From contig JAFJTR010000003.1 of assembly GCA_022559985.1 (NCBI GenBank), positions 744,001 through 808,000 of the forward strand: a stretch of DNA of 64,000 nt. The letters run 5' to 3'. This stretch comes from Parastagonospora avenae f. sp. tritici 18332-5. Its lineage: Eukaryota; Ascomycota; Dothideomycetes; Pleosporales; Phaeosphaeriaceae. How positions within the stretch are numbered: position 1 is the stretch's first letter; each line of letters begins with the position of its first letter. The translations under genes and the position numbers were made by a program. The notes under the pieces are model-generated. The model was not told where the DNA came from and ran no database searches. It saw only the letters and a program-made list of their open reading frames with translations. This document shows, one piece after another, positions 14,001 through 23,330 of this stretch.

Positions 14001-14896
14001 CTCCGGTACAGCTCACCTTCTAGAGCATAAGGATGTAATTGAATAGGCTTGCGCTGGCGAAATTCGCGTCTCGCATCCTCCTCGTAAAGATGACTCTGCA
14101 GTGCAGTGGAACTTGGTATGACGACCTGAACGGCAGTCCTACGATGAGGCTGAGGTGCCAGAAAACCAGACGCTGGAGATTCCAAGTCGCTGGGTGGATC
14201 TGAAAGAGGCTCATCCTCCGAGTCTTCCGATAGTGGCTCAACGCCAAATGCGTCCAGAATGTTGGGAGGCCCGTCGGTCCTGGTGTCGTTTGGCGTAGGA
14301 ACGTCCACTTGAGTTGCAAGCCTACCTTGTCCAGGCGGAGATCTCAGAGCATCGTCCTGCTGTTGTTCTCCTACTGGGGGAAAGATACCGTCCAAGAGGG
14401 GTGCATCCAGCAATTGCGACGGAGCAACTCGGCGGTGTTTATGGGGCCTTGGACTTGGTGGACTTTGTAGCGGATCGGGGCTGTCGGTCGGTTGTCTTGT
14501 GGAGTGGCACGTCGCGGCAGGCGTCAACGGGGAAGCCGTGGGTCGGTTGGGCGAGAAACGCCTCCTTGTTGCGGGACTTGTGTGTTCATCTTTGCCCGTC
14601 TCTTGCAAAGGAATTGAGCTTCCGTTCCTCTCCTGCCCCCCAATTTCTGTTGTCCTTGTGGCATCATTTTTGACTCTGTCCGCTTCTTCTCCCTGAACGG
14701 CAGTACACTCGACGCGCTCGACGCGTCGATTCACGGAAGCATCTCGCTTCGAACCCTGGCTCTCGAGTTGAGATTCTTCCTCTTCCTCATCCGAGTCCTG
14801 GACAAATCCTTTCTGGCGCCATTTGGACATTTGGCCGCGTCTGCATGTCGGTGTACGGTACGATGGTGGCGGGGTGAGGTTGGTGGTTGAATGCAT
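8075..14896 (-). CDS. MMS22: Mms22/Mus7 family replication-fork repair protein
   Basis: Very large single-exon gene, 2273 codons from the first ATG. Mms22 (Mus7 in fission yeast) works with Rtt101-Mms1 ubiquitin ligase at stalled replication forks and in homologous repair of collapsed forks. The sequence shows the family layout: a long polar, disordered N-terminal half rich in Ser, Pro, Arg and acidic runs (SDSSSSESDSSSSEAE is one), then an alpha-helical C-terminal half of roughly 1200 residues. The near-N-terminal block KGFVQDSDEEEEE matches the usual start of family members. That block favours the second in-frame ATG at 14830 (MSKWRQKGF) as the true start, removing 22 residues. No intron is needed. 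The C-terminal end HVVV lies close to the convergent RING-CH gene. Confidence 0.85.
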   Translation of the reverse strand: MHSTTNLTPPPSYRTPTCRRGQMSKWRQKGFVQDSDEEEEESQLESQGSKRDASVNRRVERVECTAVQGEEADRVKNDATRTTEIGGQERNGSSIPLQETGKDEHTSPATRRRFSPNRPTASPLTPAATCHSTRQPTDSPDPLQSPPSPRPHKHRRVAPSQLLDAPLLDGIFPPVGEQQQDDALRSPPGQGRLATQVDVPTPNDTRTDGPPNILDAFGVEPLSEDSEDEPLSDPPSDLESPASGFLAPQPHRRTAVQVVIPSSTALQSHLYEEDARREFRQRKPIQLHPYALEGELYRREVQSRGLKPVPRPRSPERRIAAQDTETQEKEFDPNATPDSSPPVAEIPVATPAPRKPRADKSDTGSTRRPISDLTRRKLPATQLHLPNAAKRRRLNVSSTQAQAAPTSIFDDEAARHDIWSIPPNSPPYSSSPHFVGQQSGRKFGKTATTIQNLPTPSTSSVFQDEPPQMPDSDVDHIPRGTAQADSELRRPARIILSDSSSSESDSSSSEAEKSDHELRQVSRKMKGVLPASWLRFDQQEQERRQAQARQRERARQLSEPSPDPEPQRGVAQRIIKRNLSGRHQSTQNTPAKDVVVISDGSGDERQAQVYNTTRRDVRTSVDDARALAAQLDRRYAEDDSDNMENDPLPLFTIGGTGGKRKRQSKLTEAFTAAKRRKAADGTTRLSSSIQPRKKQHNGRSKTTRRTPPPALSVVDVDVPSSKDDGSMPQFLRLARRQALRRPDLARQSPRFKQVRLHNSRDTEEANATLQQWHKGGLRPNTKVAPRNLGNVRSPLADRIDNQQHAQEKTQNQTSPGKNSATVRASATQRLTTRPLPLAMFQRTSTQASNPSKRVKSAPRLNKILQRSAHTAPPAFRAGQLEGDERVFGHGHRKIAFEKGLRHADRPTTDQGPGNHVYMNPQLARFLADDDAVLPPLPSAKDIGEQRIEREREPAPPPRKRLIRKKIQAQRVDVDAREFRQPSEQAVQEVLVNQLHDRSHEAASEEGPAILHGLGPFGTRYPTTFDVVPLQADTYFHSSTLVGSEDLRRALSVAQADSRNLDDLAGKCTITHSGLSVRCGPWNDETSSALTNLVRSITAPLDSDLARSAEEANMSRQEVLHNLAQLVRSMTNYVSTHLSFSDPVDRRSFVVKMQQLLFTLFDQVSVLHHNIGHSGSSPDAGHSSLRVMNFLLVLSVQTSMVAQSNVVDHHVLLEIQRLAHNIATAIISHTIRSGASELGDFLEQNKRHAVRQNGVREKDAVVEGVVVCIHALETLALPAKGFWDIVSQELTPTATATNVTVFETAWATLFSLIPFIEVDVSGIPVRSRRESFSLDNWTCISTMLRRLFELYQNTYRKHGSSLNDYVRASLARCHRLIKFWHWQKPEQMLNVVFDFFGRNGLKQLHRESNSGSATFFNHATAEQPLSLDVNECSFHVALKCLVLGLRGMRKSYTEKKIRSFVFRTIPNHGRSYPKDQPLDEESLNALRNHHDLLCTLYWAAPPPCRPKLELIRGLVSHETSHREACRVNVRAWANLTAYQLSTDELYEAAKPFALWHKVIMHQTLKQYRLAKSEADDYLKSGALDGTTDVSAVMVRQTMERNQEQVIATLRDCIQGMQKAMQSAASQTILGIFLVDSDVMQLLELPHLEDGRLVNVIRDVLAILQEYLRLQKSTPSHKESQTASEDSQDYGDFPDMDDLDDIEHHATLAAPQHNGLDFIQSPLWHLLSNAFGAETSPDDNLLLDCVDTWSLFAQVQVTTGARSWSYYLDSFSQKSWQQLRQTEQTRKFAPYFLARLADSDRMAYEHHQHEFNTALLLSLVDRESMLRFQHRLLHVIVTVDKANLLMKNLPFFRDPISGNWDIASDTLRSRRLALISSILSNMREDLHTTAVESMTRVSEVRRAYTTMLQEFMMRMKSNYLQLQQGATVTGAYVDFVQKIVQFLKQYTGDICPVIPFFTDSVAFPLPSKDPTYVVGRLCGYATKAMEPGTSKQLSVFIQTVAQQAAADSQRQYLVTQLTTAVCSNETPAADRIVLRLVLLQGIFPSYLEKSFSSGSAFLIANPILQCLRPILDTMIFDLRITQPDSVSSIMNSILAVAHAFIRGTEHLTDSPTHLKQPYVLAASTYMLGAMSVILPVLEYICSQTRTKMHPLVAYMRDFSTLVTQRLQDMEPQTIPNYEGDAHTTTLGEQQSNLLAFCRRGLEDSLKANWSEDATGTVRFGQGQAKKEVVFDIGSVEEERDRLLAVVEAFQGALCSVYEEEEYHDSAGDTACHVVV

Positions 14897-15051
14897 ATGA
14901 TCGAGGCTTGACGCGTCGACCCGTGCAGCCCTACTAGCGCGAAATGGAGCGGAAGTGCGCCGTCAACTTTTCCGTGTTCTCAATTATGTCATACACTTCA
15001 CCCCGACCCTCACTTCGCGACTAAGAGTGCACGTCGAGTCAAAGTCACAAG
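14897..15051. promoter_or_regulatory. short divergent promoter, MMS22 / small membrane protein
   Basis: Only 155 bp separate the two outward start codons (221 bp if MMS22 starts at 14830). It must serve as a bidirectional promoter. No specific site was recognised. Confidence 0.45.
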
Positions 15052-15499
15052 ATGGCGGGACGAATATTGCCACTCGCTCTAGCGGTGGTTGCGGGAGTGT
15101 CAATTAGTGTTGCTACGTTCGGAGAGGAGTTGAAGGAGCAAAGGCGGAAGAGGCTCCAAGAGGAATACGAACGGTATACACGCCATGGTCAATTCCTTTC
15201 ACTCCATCACTCACACTTTCATTAGTGAAGTTGCCGCTCATGCCGCTTTGACCGGCCAAAGTGTTACCCCTGTAACGTCCAACGCAATTGCGCCTTCATC
15301 GCCCCATCAAATACCCGCGCAGCAAGAAGTAGTGAAAGAAGACGCAAAAGCTTCATCTTCAGAAGCAACGTCTTCGTGGTCATCGGCGATTGGGCTGTGG
15401 GCCTGGAAAAAGGGCGCAGAGGAAAATGCGGCACCAGAAGGACATCAGACGTCGGCTCCAGCACAGAGCCCCGCAGAGGCGAAGCCAGGCAAACCTTGA
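15052..15499 (+). CDS. small membrane-anchored protein, function unknown
   Basis: Two exons, 15052-15173 and 15226-15499, give 131 residues. The start MAGRILPLALAVVAGVSI is followed by a short hydrophobic segment (residues 5-22) and then a charged helix (EELKEQRRKRLQEEYER), a pattern typical of small mitochondrial inner-membrane or ER proteins. The rest is Ala/Ser/Pro-rich and probably disordered. The 52-bp intron has donor GTATAC and acceptor ATTAG and restores REVAAHAAL. I do not recognise a family. It is divergent from MMS22 and convergent with BET4, with only 16 bp between the two stop codons. Confidence 0.6.
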
Positions 15500-15515
15500 A
15501 CAAGTATACGAATGT

Positions 15516-16692
15516 TTACAGATTCAGCCTGCTGCCTAGATCCTCCCAGCGCCCCCGTCGCAGTGGATCTAGGCTTTTCAACGCCTCGAGCCAGGCGCCC
15601 ATATCCCTCGTAGTCACAAAACCAGTCCCTGCGTCTACCTCCAAATACGCCTCCGCTAGCCTCAGCAAGCCCTCGTATATCCACTTGCAGTCCGCCTCGT
15701 CCCCCAAGATCTCCTGAATATATTCAATTTCGTGTTCATAGTACTTCTGGCGTTCGCCGTTGCTCAAATCTTGGATAATAAGCTGGTGCGGTGGACAGGA
15801 TGGTGATAGGGTTGATAGCAGATACTGGTGGTAGAACCAGATGGACTGGTCAAACGGATCGGTGTTTATGGCTTCGCACATGAGTGAAAGCTCTTTGCCG
15901 AAGAAAGTGCGGCGTGCCTTCGCGTCGGCATTGCGCTCTTTGAGGATCTCAGGAATGAGTTGGCTGCGGTTATGCCAGGCCGAGAAGTTGGACAGATTGG
16001 TCTTGATCAGCTTTGTTGTGTATTCGAATTCTGACTCGGCTAGGCTGTAATTCTGGTTTGTGGAAGCTGTAGGCAGGCGTTCGATTTGCGAGACAACGAA
16101 TCGCCTATAGCCCCAAGCATGGAAATTACGGCTGTCGGCGTGCAACATCTTGTTGATCAATTGCAGTTCACCAGACCAAAGCTTGTACGCAGCTTCTTCA
16201 CCGAGTGCAGACTCTGCTCTGCGCAGGAGCCAGTCTCTGTGATTCCATATCCAATAGCACTTGGGAAATTTGCGCAGCAGTCCAAATGTCAGCTGCAAGT
16301 CGCCCTGTACAAGATCATCCGGCGGCTGTGGTGAATCTTGCGCTGAAAGGAGGGTATTTAGAACTCGTCTTCGGTGGTTCCATATGGTGTAGTACTCGGG
16401 GTTCTCGTTTAGTAGCTTCGTGACATGACCGAGCACTTCAACAGTATACTGCTTCTCAGTGATCTGGACGATATTACTGTTTCAGCTTATACCTGTACTA
16501 GAAAGCGGACAATGTTACCTTGGTATTCACCAGATCCACAAGATCCTGATACTGAGCAATCTGCTGAATCTCTTTTTGCCGCGCTTCCTCGGATCGTACC
16601 ACTGGCCCTGAGCCACGCGCTACACCATGCTACTCAAAATCAGCATTCCTAGCCATGCGTATACCTTGGAGTCGTATACTTACACTTGCCAT
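15516..16692 (-). CDS. BET4: Rab geranylgeranyltransferase (type II) alpha subunit
   Basis: Alpha subunit of the enzyme that attaches geranylgeranyl groups to Rab GTPases for vesicle traffic. Exons 16692-16684, 16629-16519 and 16463-15516 give 355 residues. The N terminus MASHGVARGSG is built from a 9-nt first coding exon. Prenyltransferase alpha repeats are plain: YTIWNHRRRVL, YWIWNHRDWLL, FHAWGYRRFVV, FSAWHNRSQLI and QSIWFYHQYLL. The order and spacing fit GGTase-II alpha better than the shared FTase/GGTase-I alpha, especially the MASHGV start. Introns are 54 and 54 bp (donors GTAAGT and GTAACA). Confidence 0.92.
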
Positions 16693-17031
16693 GGTCGCAG
16701 CCTGAGTGTCGTGGTTTGTCCCTACCCAATGCTGTACCTGCAGCATCGGAGAAACGGTGCCCCACTACGCGTCGCGCGTCACTTCCTGCACGTCATTCGC
16801 CGAGGAAGGTCGACACACCAACACAGCTGCATGTATCCTACGCTTCACGCACCCTAGATCATCATACACACCATTGCTATACTAACCCAGCAGCAATAAC
16901 AGACACGGCAGACGTTCGACCGGGTCCTATTACCACTCGTCTCCGCTCCTCTTCGAGTCATTGACACTTGCGCCGCTCGACATGTGCTGAAGCTTTTCCC
17001 GGCTCACTACTAATCTCGAGAGCAAGCCATC
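16693..17031. promoter_or_regulatory. divergent promoter region, BET4 / AMA1-like gene
   Basis: 339 bp between the two outward start codons. It probably contains both leaders and core promoters. I could not assign any specific regulatory motif. Confidence 0.45.
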
Positions 17032-19873
17032 ATGAGCGATAGTGATGATGAAACATCTTCATGTCGTTCTGGCTTCGTCACTCCGCCTCTGTCACCATCA
17101 AAGACGATCGACACCGACGGCTGGTTCTCACCTAGAACTCCAGGGTCTCCTCGCAAGATTCGCAGTTGTTTACTCTCTCGCAATATCTGTGCCGATGTAG
17201 AATCTTCTTTCTTCACTCCTCCGGCTTCTCCTACCAAGTCAAAGTCGACTTTCCATCTTGGCGCTCTTCTCGTTCCAGAGCTGCCCCGTATTACGGACAG
17301 ATCAACCCCGGTAACTGCTGACAATGATTCACCTACCAAGCGGTGCACACGCTCCCGTATCCGCCGATCACCACCGCAAAGTCCTTCGACGTCCGCTTCT
17401 GGAGACTCGCTTTCACCACCCAGTCCAATCCTAAAACCTCACGAGAATTCCGAAGTCATCCACGTAGCAGACTCTGTTGATCCGAACACAGAAGGTTGGC
17501 TAGCAGCAATACGCAGAAGCTCACATCGGAGCGTATCCGATAGCCTTACGGCAGATGCGACCAGATCTGCCTCGTTCGACCTTGATCAAGACGTGGCCAT
17601 ACCGTGCGTGCGAAGTCAAGCACCTAATATTCCCGTCAAAGGCGTCGCATATGAACAGAGCATATTCACGACAAATCTACGTCGGATTCCTCGTCGCTCC
17701 TCGAGCTCGCCTTTGAGATCAAGTCAGTGGGCGATACGTGGTGGCTTGTTGCAATCGCCTCGCAGAGGTCAAGCATGCACGCCGGATCGCTACATTGCAT
17801 GTCGTCGTCCGCCCGCCGTCACGCGCGAAAGCTTCGAATTGAACAAGCCCGATCAGCGTAGGGAGGCGGACCAAGCAGATCGTGGTAGCCGGCCGAATGT
17901 GGACCCTTTCAGTCGAAGACTGCGCAGGAGTGGGCGTTTGAACGACGAGCTGAATGGTCTCAGAGAAGCACACTCTCTTCTCGTCCGAAGAGTCAGTGCA
18001 CATCGAAGGAACACTAGTCTACTTCAAAGGCACAATTTTCAAAGGACTGGCACCCGCCAAATCAGCGCTGGTGCTGTCTGGAACGTGGGAGGACCGTCTG
18101 CTGTGAGCGACACAGTAATCGCAGTTTCGACTGGCAGAAACGGCGTGCTGGGGACCGGTACCAATGCACCACTCTATACATCTACGTTTCTCAACCGTGC
18201 AGATCCCGAGGCCGAACTTGCAGCGTACGAGCGCCGTCTCGCCCTGGCACTTGACGTTGATCAGACGGACCGCATCTTACAACACTCACCATTGCTTAGT
18301 GCGGTCTGCAAGCCTATGCAAAGTGACATGGCAAAACATGCTAAACCTGCCTGGCGTGATGGTGCTTGGATCAAGGATGGCGTCATCTCGAGTTTGTCAA
18401 CTTGCGCATCAATTGCATACTACTGGGTTTTGCTGACTTTACAACAAAGCTCCACGACAGTCCCGACAAAGCCTACAAAGACCAGTACCCATCTTGCCGT
18501 TCAGATATGTTCCTTTCGCCTCTTCATCGATGCAATACTAATGCTTGCGTACAGTGCTAGATGCTCCTCAGCTACGAGACGATTATTACTGCACCTTGCT
18601 CGCCTATTCTACTACTGCCAAATGTCTCGCAGTTGGTCTAGGAAATTTCGTGCACTTGTGGTCTGAACGATCCGGCGTAGAAACTCCCCAATCGCTCAAT
18701 GCCATACCAACAGGCTCTGTTCTAGACGTCCAGCACGTCACATCCCTGGACTTTTCTTCTGCACAGGGTGGCCAAGCAATTCTCGCGGTCGGGCGAGCTG
18801 ACGGTCGAATAACCCTGTGGAGTCCATTTGATTCTGAACCGCGCTTCGATGCTACTCAGCCGAAACCAGTATCATGCGTCTCATGGCGACCTACAACCGT
18901 TCAACGACCCTCCCTTCGTGATCGGGCAATGACCGTGGCCACAGAGGAGCTGATAATTGGGGATGAGGTCGGACACATTTACTTTTACAGCATTGAATGG
19001 CCGTCTGAGGACCAGAGTGCTCTATTTGGCTGGCATGGTGCCATGACACTACTTGCACGCATGGTCATCCACACTCAGCAGATCTGCGGACTTGCTTGGG
19101 CTGCTGATGGTGAGCTGTTCGCGAGTGGTGGCAACGACAACAACTGTTTCCTCTTTGAAACGAAGAAGGCACTGCGTGTCGAGAGCAATGGCGGGAATCC
19201 CCCAGCCGACCTCGATGTGCGCCAAGGTCCCAGTGGTGAAGCCATCTACAGCGTCGCCGATCGTTCCGGACCTGTCCTTCACTTGCAGCACACAACCGCA
19301 CGGCACACATGGACACTGAACGCAGCTGTCAAGGCCATGGCATTCTGCCCGTGGCAGCGCGGGTTACTTGCTGTTGGAGGCGGATCGAATGACCGGTGCA
19401 TTCACTTCTACCACACCAGGTCGGGCACTTGTCTCGCGACTATTGACTGTGCTGCCCAAGTCACAAGTCTCGTGTGGTCTCAAACGCGACGCGAGATTGC
19501 AGCGACCTTCGGATTCGCCCAGCCCGAGCACCCATATCGAATCGCCGTTTTCGCTTGGCCGAGCTGCGAACAAGTCGTCTCGGTGCCGTGGTGGGACGAG
19601 AATCGAGCACTGTGTGCGGTGGCATATCCAGGCGGTCCGACAAGTCCTCCTGCAGATGACGATGGTGGAGATGGTAGTACGGCGGGGAGGGAAGAAGGAT
19701 GCATCGTGGTTGCGGCAAGCGACATGGCGATCCGCTTCCATGAGATCTGGGGTGACAAGCGAGGGACTGCAGGGCTAGGAGGACTAGTCGGTGGAACAGC
19801 TGGGTTGCTGGGAGGCAGCGACATTCTTGAAGGGTTGCATGGTATCACGAGGGATGCTACTGTGATCAGATGA
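17032..19873 (+). CDS. Cdc20/Cdh1-family APC/C activator, Ama1-like (three exons, one probable AT-AC intron)
   Basis: WD40 adaptor that activates the anaphase-promoting complex; its resemblance is to the meiotic Ama1 branch. Best exons: 17032-18391, 18450-18504 and 18553-19873, giving 911 residues. The N-terminal half is a Ser/Pro-rich tail containing a C-box, DRYIACR (about residues 252-258). The start of the beta-propeller, PFRVLDAPQLRDDYY, matches the family block P(Y/F)(K/R)VLDAP. Propeller blades follow (LAVGLGNFVHLW, LAVGRADGRITLW, GLAWAADGELFASGGNDN). The protein ends in Ile-Arg, the IR tail that docks on APC/C TPR subunits. Intron 1 (18392-18449) has donor GTTTGT, branch GCTGAC and acceptor AAG. 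Intron 2 (18505-18552) has AT...AC ends; see findings. Family confidence is high; assignment to Ama1 rather than another branch is moderate. Confidence 0.85.
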
Positions 19874-20219
19874 GGTAGGGGGGCAGGGAAGGTAGGTATT
19901 CTTTGAGTAACATCCAGTGGTATTGGTTTCAGAACGTGTGTGAAAGAGGTGCATCTGTGCAAAAGAGATGAACGTCACAGGCCACGCAAGTATGATCGAT
20001 AGGTTTAAGTGCATACAGCACATTGCAGTGGGTCCGGGTCGTGAAGAGATGCAATTGCTTTATTGCAAAGAGACAACTGCCTTATGCAGTCAGTGGTATG
20101 AAGCGCCTATGCCTAGAATCCCGAAGTTTTCGTTCAGATACAGGAGCCCACACTGTTTTTCATGCCGACGCCAAAGTAATCATTCCACGACCCTATCATG
20201 CCTTCGTAAAGACCTTCTC
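19874..20219. other. convergent 3' region, AMA1-like / RPS6
   Basis: 346 bp between two facing stop codons, presumably both 3' UTRs. I see no gene or repeat. Confidence 0.5.
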
Positions 20220-21063
20220 CTAATGCCTCATGGAGGAAGCCCTCCTCTTACGGGCCTCGTCGTGAGCAGCCTTGGCCTGGCCAAGACGCTTCTGGAGGAT
20301 CTGAGCGTACTCGTTCTGCCATGTCATCAGTATCCGTCTTCAATGTATGGTGTGGGTGTAACGTACGGCAGCATCCTTGGAGGCTTCCGCGCGGCGGCGC
20401 TTGAGTGCGACGCGGTGGCGCTTGTGCTGGAGACGCTGGGGAGTGACCAGACGCTGGATCTTGGGAGCCTTGGTGTATGGCTTTGCGCCCTCCTTCTTGC
20501 CGGTGACTTCACGGCGGATGACGAACTTGCGAACCTATAGAAAATGGTCGTCAGACTCAACCCTTTGCATAGAAAAGGATTGGCGAAGAAGCTATGAGAA
20601 AACTCACATCATCTTCCTTGCTGAGACCGAAGAAGCGGCGGATCTTGGTGGCACGCTTGGGACCGAGGCGCTTGGGGTGGACAACGTCGGTGAGACCGGG
20701 GATGTCGTTGTCGCCCTTCTTGACGATGCTCAGGGCAAGGACAGAGAGGTCCATGCCGACGATGCAACCGCGGACAGACTTCCTCTTGCGCTCGCCGGTG
20801 CGACGGGGGCGGTAGCAGGAGTGGCCGTCAGCGAGGAGCAGACGGACACGGGTTGGGTGCATGACACCCTGCTTCATCGGGAAACCCTGCTTGTCGTTGC
20901 CGCCGGTGATCCTGAGGACGTAGCCCTTGAACTCGTCGCCGACAGAGTCTCCAGGAACCTCGTGTCCCATGCGACGGTCCATGAAGACGCGGAGCTTGCG
21001 CTCATCTTCGATCTCGATCAGCTTCTGGGTGCCATTGTTGGGGTAGGAAACGTTGAGCTTCAT
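20220..21063 (-). CDS. RPS6: 40S ribosomal protein S6 (eS6)
   Basis: Component of the small ribosomal subunit and a target of TOR-pathway kinases. Exons 21063-20608, 20534-20367 and 20315-20220 give 239 residues, the normal length. The start MKLNVSYPNNGTQK, the block GHEVPGDSVGDEFKGYVLRI, the KQGFPMKQGV segment and the basic C-terminal helix are all typical. The tail RKRRASSMRH keeps the short fungal serine phosphorylation site. Introns are 73 and 51 bp, with donors GTGAGT and GTACGT. The ORF on the opposite strand (20377-21162) is a shadow of this conserved gene. Confidence 0.97.
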
Positions 21064-21097
21064 CTTGACGGCGGCGTCGAGACGGACGGGTGTTGTG

Positions 21098-21111
21098 CTG
21101 CAACGTTAGTA
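21098..21111 (-). promoter_or_regulatory. likely 3' end of a 5'-UTR intron in RPS6
   Basis: Read on the minus strand, a perfect TACTAAC branch sequence (21111-21105) is followed four bases later by CAG (21100-21098), 35 bases before the RPS6 start codon. This is what an intron acceptor looks like. The donor was not located, so a leader intron is inference. Confidence 0.4.
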
Positions 21112-21787
21112 GTGGTCGAGTTCAGAGGAGAAATTTGGACGAAGGTCGAATTCGATCAGTAGTGCGGGCTCGCTTGTGCGGGCGCTAGCGCAAGGGAGGT
21201 CACGTGCCAATCTCGACCCCTAAACATGAAGCTGCGACAACACCTCGTCTTCTGTCCAACATTGCTTGCCTAATTCGCAGACACGGTGCCTTTGGAGACT
21301 TATCACGAGTGTTGAAACGATTAAAATGATGCTAATTCCAAGAAATCACAATATCTGGGAGCAGCAGAGTTGTCACGAGAGCTACACGACAACCCTCACG
21401 CATCAATCTTTTTGTAAACGAAGACAACTTGATTCGCCGAATTCTTGAACTCGAGGGCTAGCTAACCGTGTGAATGATTAACCGTAGAATTGTAGGCCAC
21501 TTTCCCATTTACATCAATCCAGTTCTCTACATTCAGACAAGCACATTACTCGTAAGGTCGGTAACCTGATTTGAACCATATTTGGATTTATCAATCATTC
21601 TTATATCATGACCCGTAAAATGTCCAGCCATGAAATGTTCGACCGCCAGGACCCCCCCTTCATCCTATTCCAAAATCCAACGTCTCACTGTATGAGAGTA
21701 ACCACCAACGCCATTGCATGCCAACCCAATACTACGAAATGTAATGCTTTTACAATGAAAAGAAGAAAGAAATTGACCCCATCCATC
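21112..21787. other. intergenic: RPS6 promoter and RCN1 3' UTR
   Basis: About 0.7 kb upstream of RPS6 and downstream of calcipressin. The part nearest RPS6 should be its promoter. A stretch at 21280-21780 is more A/T-rich than the flanking coding DNA. I see no gene. Confidence 0.45.
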
Positions 21788-22620
21788 CTAGTTCATGAAC
21801 TCGAGCGGCGGGCGTGCCGTGCTAAGCGTCTTGCCCTGTGCCTTCTGTGACTGAATCGGTCCCTCAACACCTTCCATAGCATCTGGCGTCAGGGAGCCAG
21901 GTGTCTCGGTAGTGTCCTCCACTGCGATGGCTGGCAAAGTGAGCGAGTCACCGTGGTCCTCGGGGTGGTACACGATCGTCGTGCTGCCCGTCCGCCTCCG
22001 TCCAATTGGACTGAACTCTGAGTCGACAGGCGAGAGCGCATCGTTGTGGGGATGTGCATGCAAACGAGCCAACGCTGCTGCGAGATCTTCTGGGTGCACA
22101 ATCTTGTTTGGCGCATCTTCCTCCTTCATTTCCCAGCCCATGGGTGGTGATGGCGGCGGTGAGATGAAGAATAGACGGTCGGACTTGGGCAGAGGAAGGT
22201 GCTGGTCGGAAGGGTTGAGAGGCGTGTTCATGCCGAAGTAGACGCGCACCCGGTAACCCATGATTTGTGATCCGTCGAGGGTTTGCCGTATCTGGATGGC
22301 CGATTCGATATCGAAGAAGGAGACGACAATCCGGCGAAAAGACTTGAGTGGCGCCCAAGTGTGAATCTTCCCATGCTGGTCGATCGTCTCGCGGAGCTCT
22401 GTGAGGGTGGTGATGTGGAAGATCTCTGGCGCCAGGAGGTTCTGAGAATATTAGCTAGGTTCGTGGGACTATTCCAGGTCGGACTTACTGTAATTATGAG
22501 GGTGTTCGAAGGAGGTGACGGCTCAACCAGTGGTGGTAGGTCTGAGAGGTCGAGAGATAGTGGCGACTTGCTCCGCGATGATGCTCGTGAGCGTTGTGGT
22601 GATGGTACGGCAACCTGCAT
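21788..22620 (-). CDS. RCN1: calcipressin (calcineurin regulator, RCAN family)
   Basis: Binds and modulates the Ca2+/calmodulin phosphatase calcineurin. Exons 22620-22489 and 22441-21788 give 261 residues. The N-terminal half has the RNA-recognition-like fold expected (NTLIIT, then SFRRIVVSFFDIESAIQIRQ and YRVRVYFG). The family signature serine-proline motif is present as LFFISPPPSPPMGWE (about residues 135-149), the site whose phosphorylation controls calcineurin binding. The C-terminal part is longer and more polar than in yeast. The 47-bp intron has donor GTAAGT and acceptor CTCAG. I chose the ATG at 22620 because it begins a plausible Ser/Pro-rich leader and gives correct splicing phase. 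Confidence 0.9.
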
Positions 22621-23032
22621 GATTGCGGTGGTTTCTGTGTGCAAGAGTGTGCTGAGTGTCAGGTGGCTTGTGTAAGTGGTTGGAGTTAGTAACGAGCAAC
22701 GAGACAGAGGTTGTCTTATATCAAGTTCGCCTGCCCACGGCAATATAGCGCGCCAGCTTCCGCAACAGAGCGAACTTTGGGGCAGTGCATTCATGTCGGC
22801 ACGCCAAGGACGGTTTCTCCGACTCGCCCAACGCGTGCATGCAAGTCCCAGACTGTCTCGAACTCTGGCCACCTCGGCATTTTGCACTGCCTTCTCTTTA
22901 ACAAAACAACGAACAGTGCCTTCAGGAGATGCCGGACCGTGGCGGACAATGTGCCCACAATGAAAAGGAGGTCACGGTATGCGCCTCGATGACGCATGAT
23001 GGCTGCTGCAACTCAGCCTCGTCGAGAAATTG
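22621..23032. other. intergenic: RCN1 promoter side
   Basis: 412 bp upstream of RCN1 and downstream of the small orphan gene. Nothing recognisable beyond an expected promoter. Confidence 0.4.
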
Positions 23033-23330
23033 TCAACCATCATCCAGATGCTTCCATGACGATAATGCTTCAGCATTGACAAGTCTTGGTATGTAGCCAG
23101 GCCGGCACATCCTAGTTACATGTTGTACAGCACGCACCCACTCAGGCCGCTGTCTGTCCGCCTGGGCTGCATCACCAGCGTCTCCGTACTGCGGTCCCAT
23201 TCCTCTAATGTCTTCCTTCGATAGTGTCTCGGGCGCAGGAGCGCCAACTTTGCTGCGCACAGACTAAATCCTCATGTGAGTCAGCATACCGCGACTTAGC
23301 CAAGGCGCACCTTACCATCCACTTCGCCAT
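23033..23330 (-). CDS. small orphan protein, function unknown
   Basis: Two exons, 23330-23316 and 23263-23033, give 81 residues. The 15-nt first exon encodes MAKWM; the 52-bp intron has donor GTAAGG, a CTGAC-like branch (TGCTGACTC) and acceptor TTTAG. The body is acidic in the middle (GPQYGDAGDAAQADRQRPEW) and otherwise polar, without a membrane segment or signal peptide. I do not recognise it. The good intron supports a real gene, but the C-terminal part could be altered by a further intron, as a CAT|GTAACT site is present near 23115. Treat as tentative. Confidence 0.4.

Noticed and set aside
20377..21162. A 261-codon ORF on the plus strand
   Set aside because: It lies exactly opposite RPS6, whose protein is beyond doubt; the ORF is an antisense shadow of biased codons.
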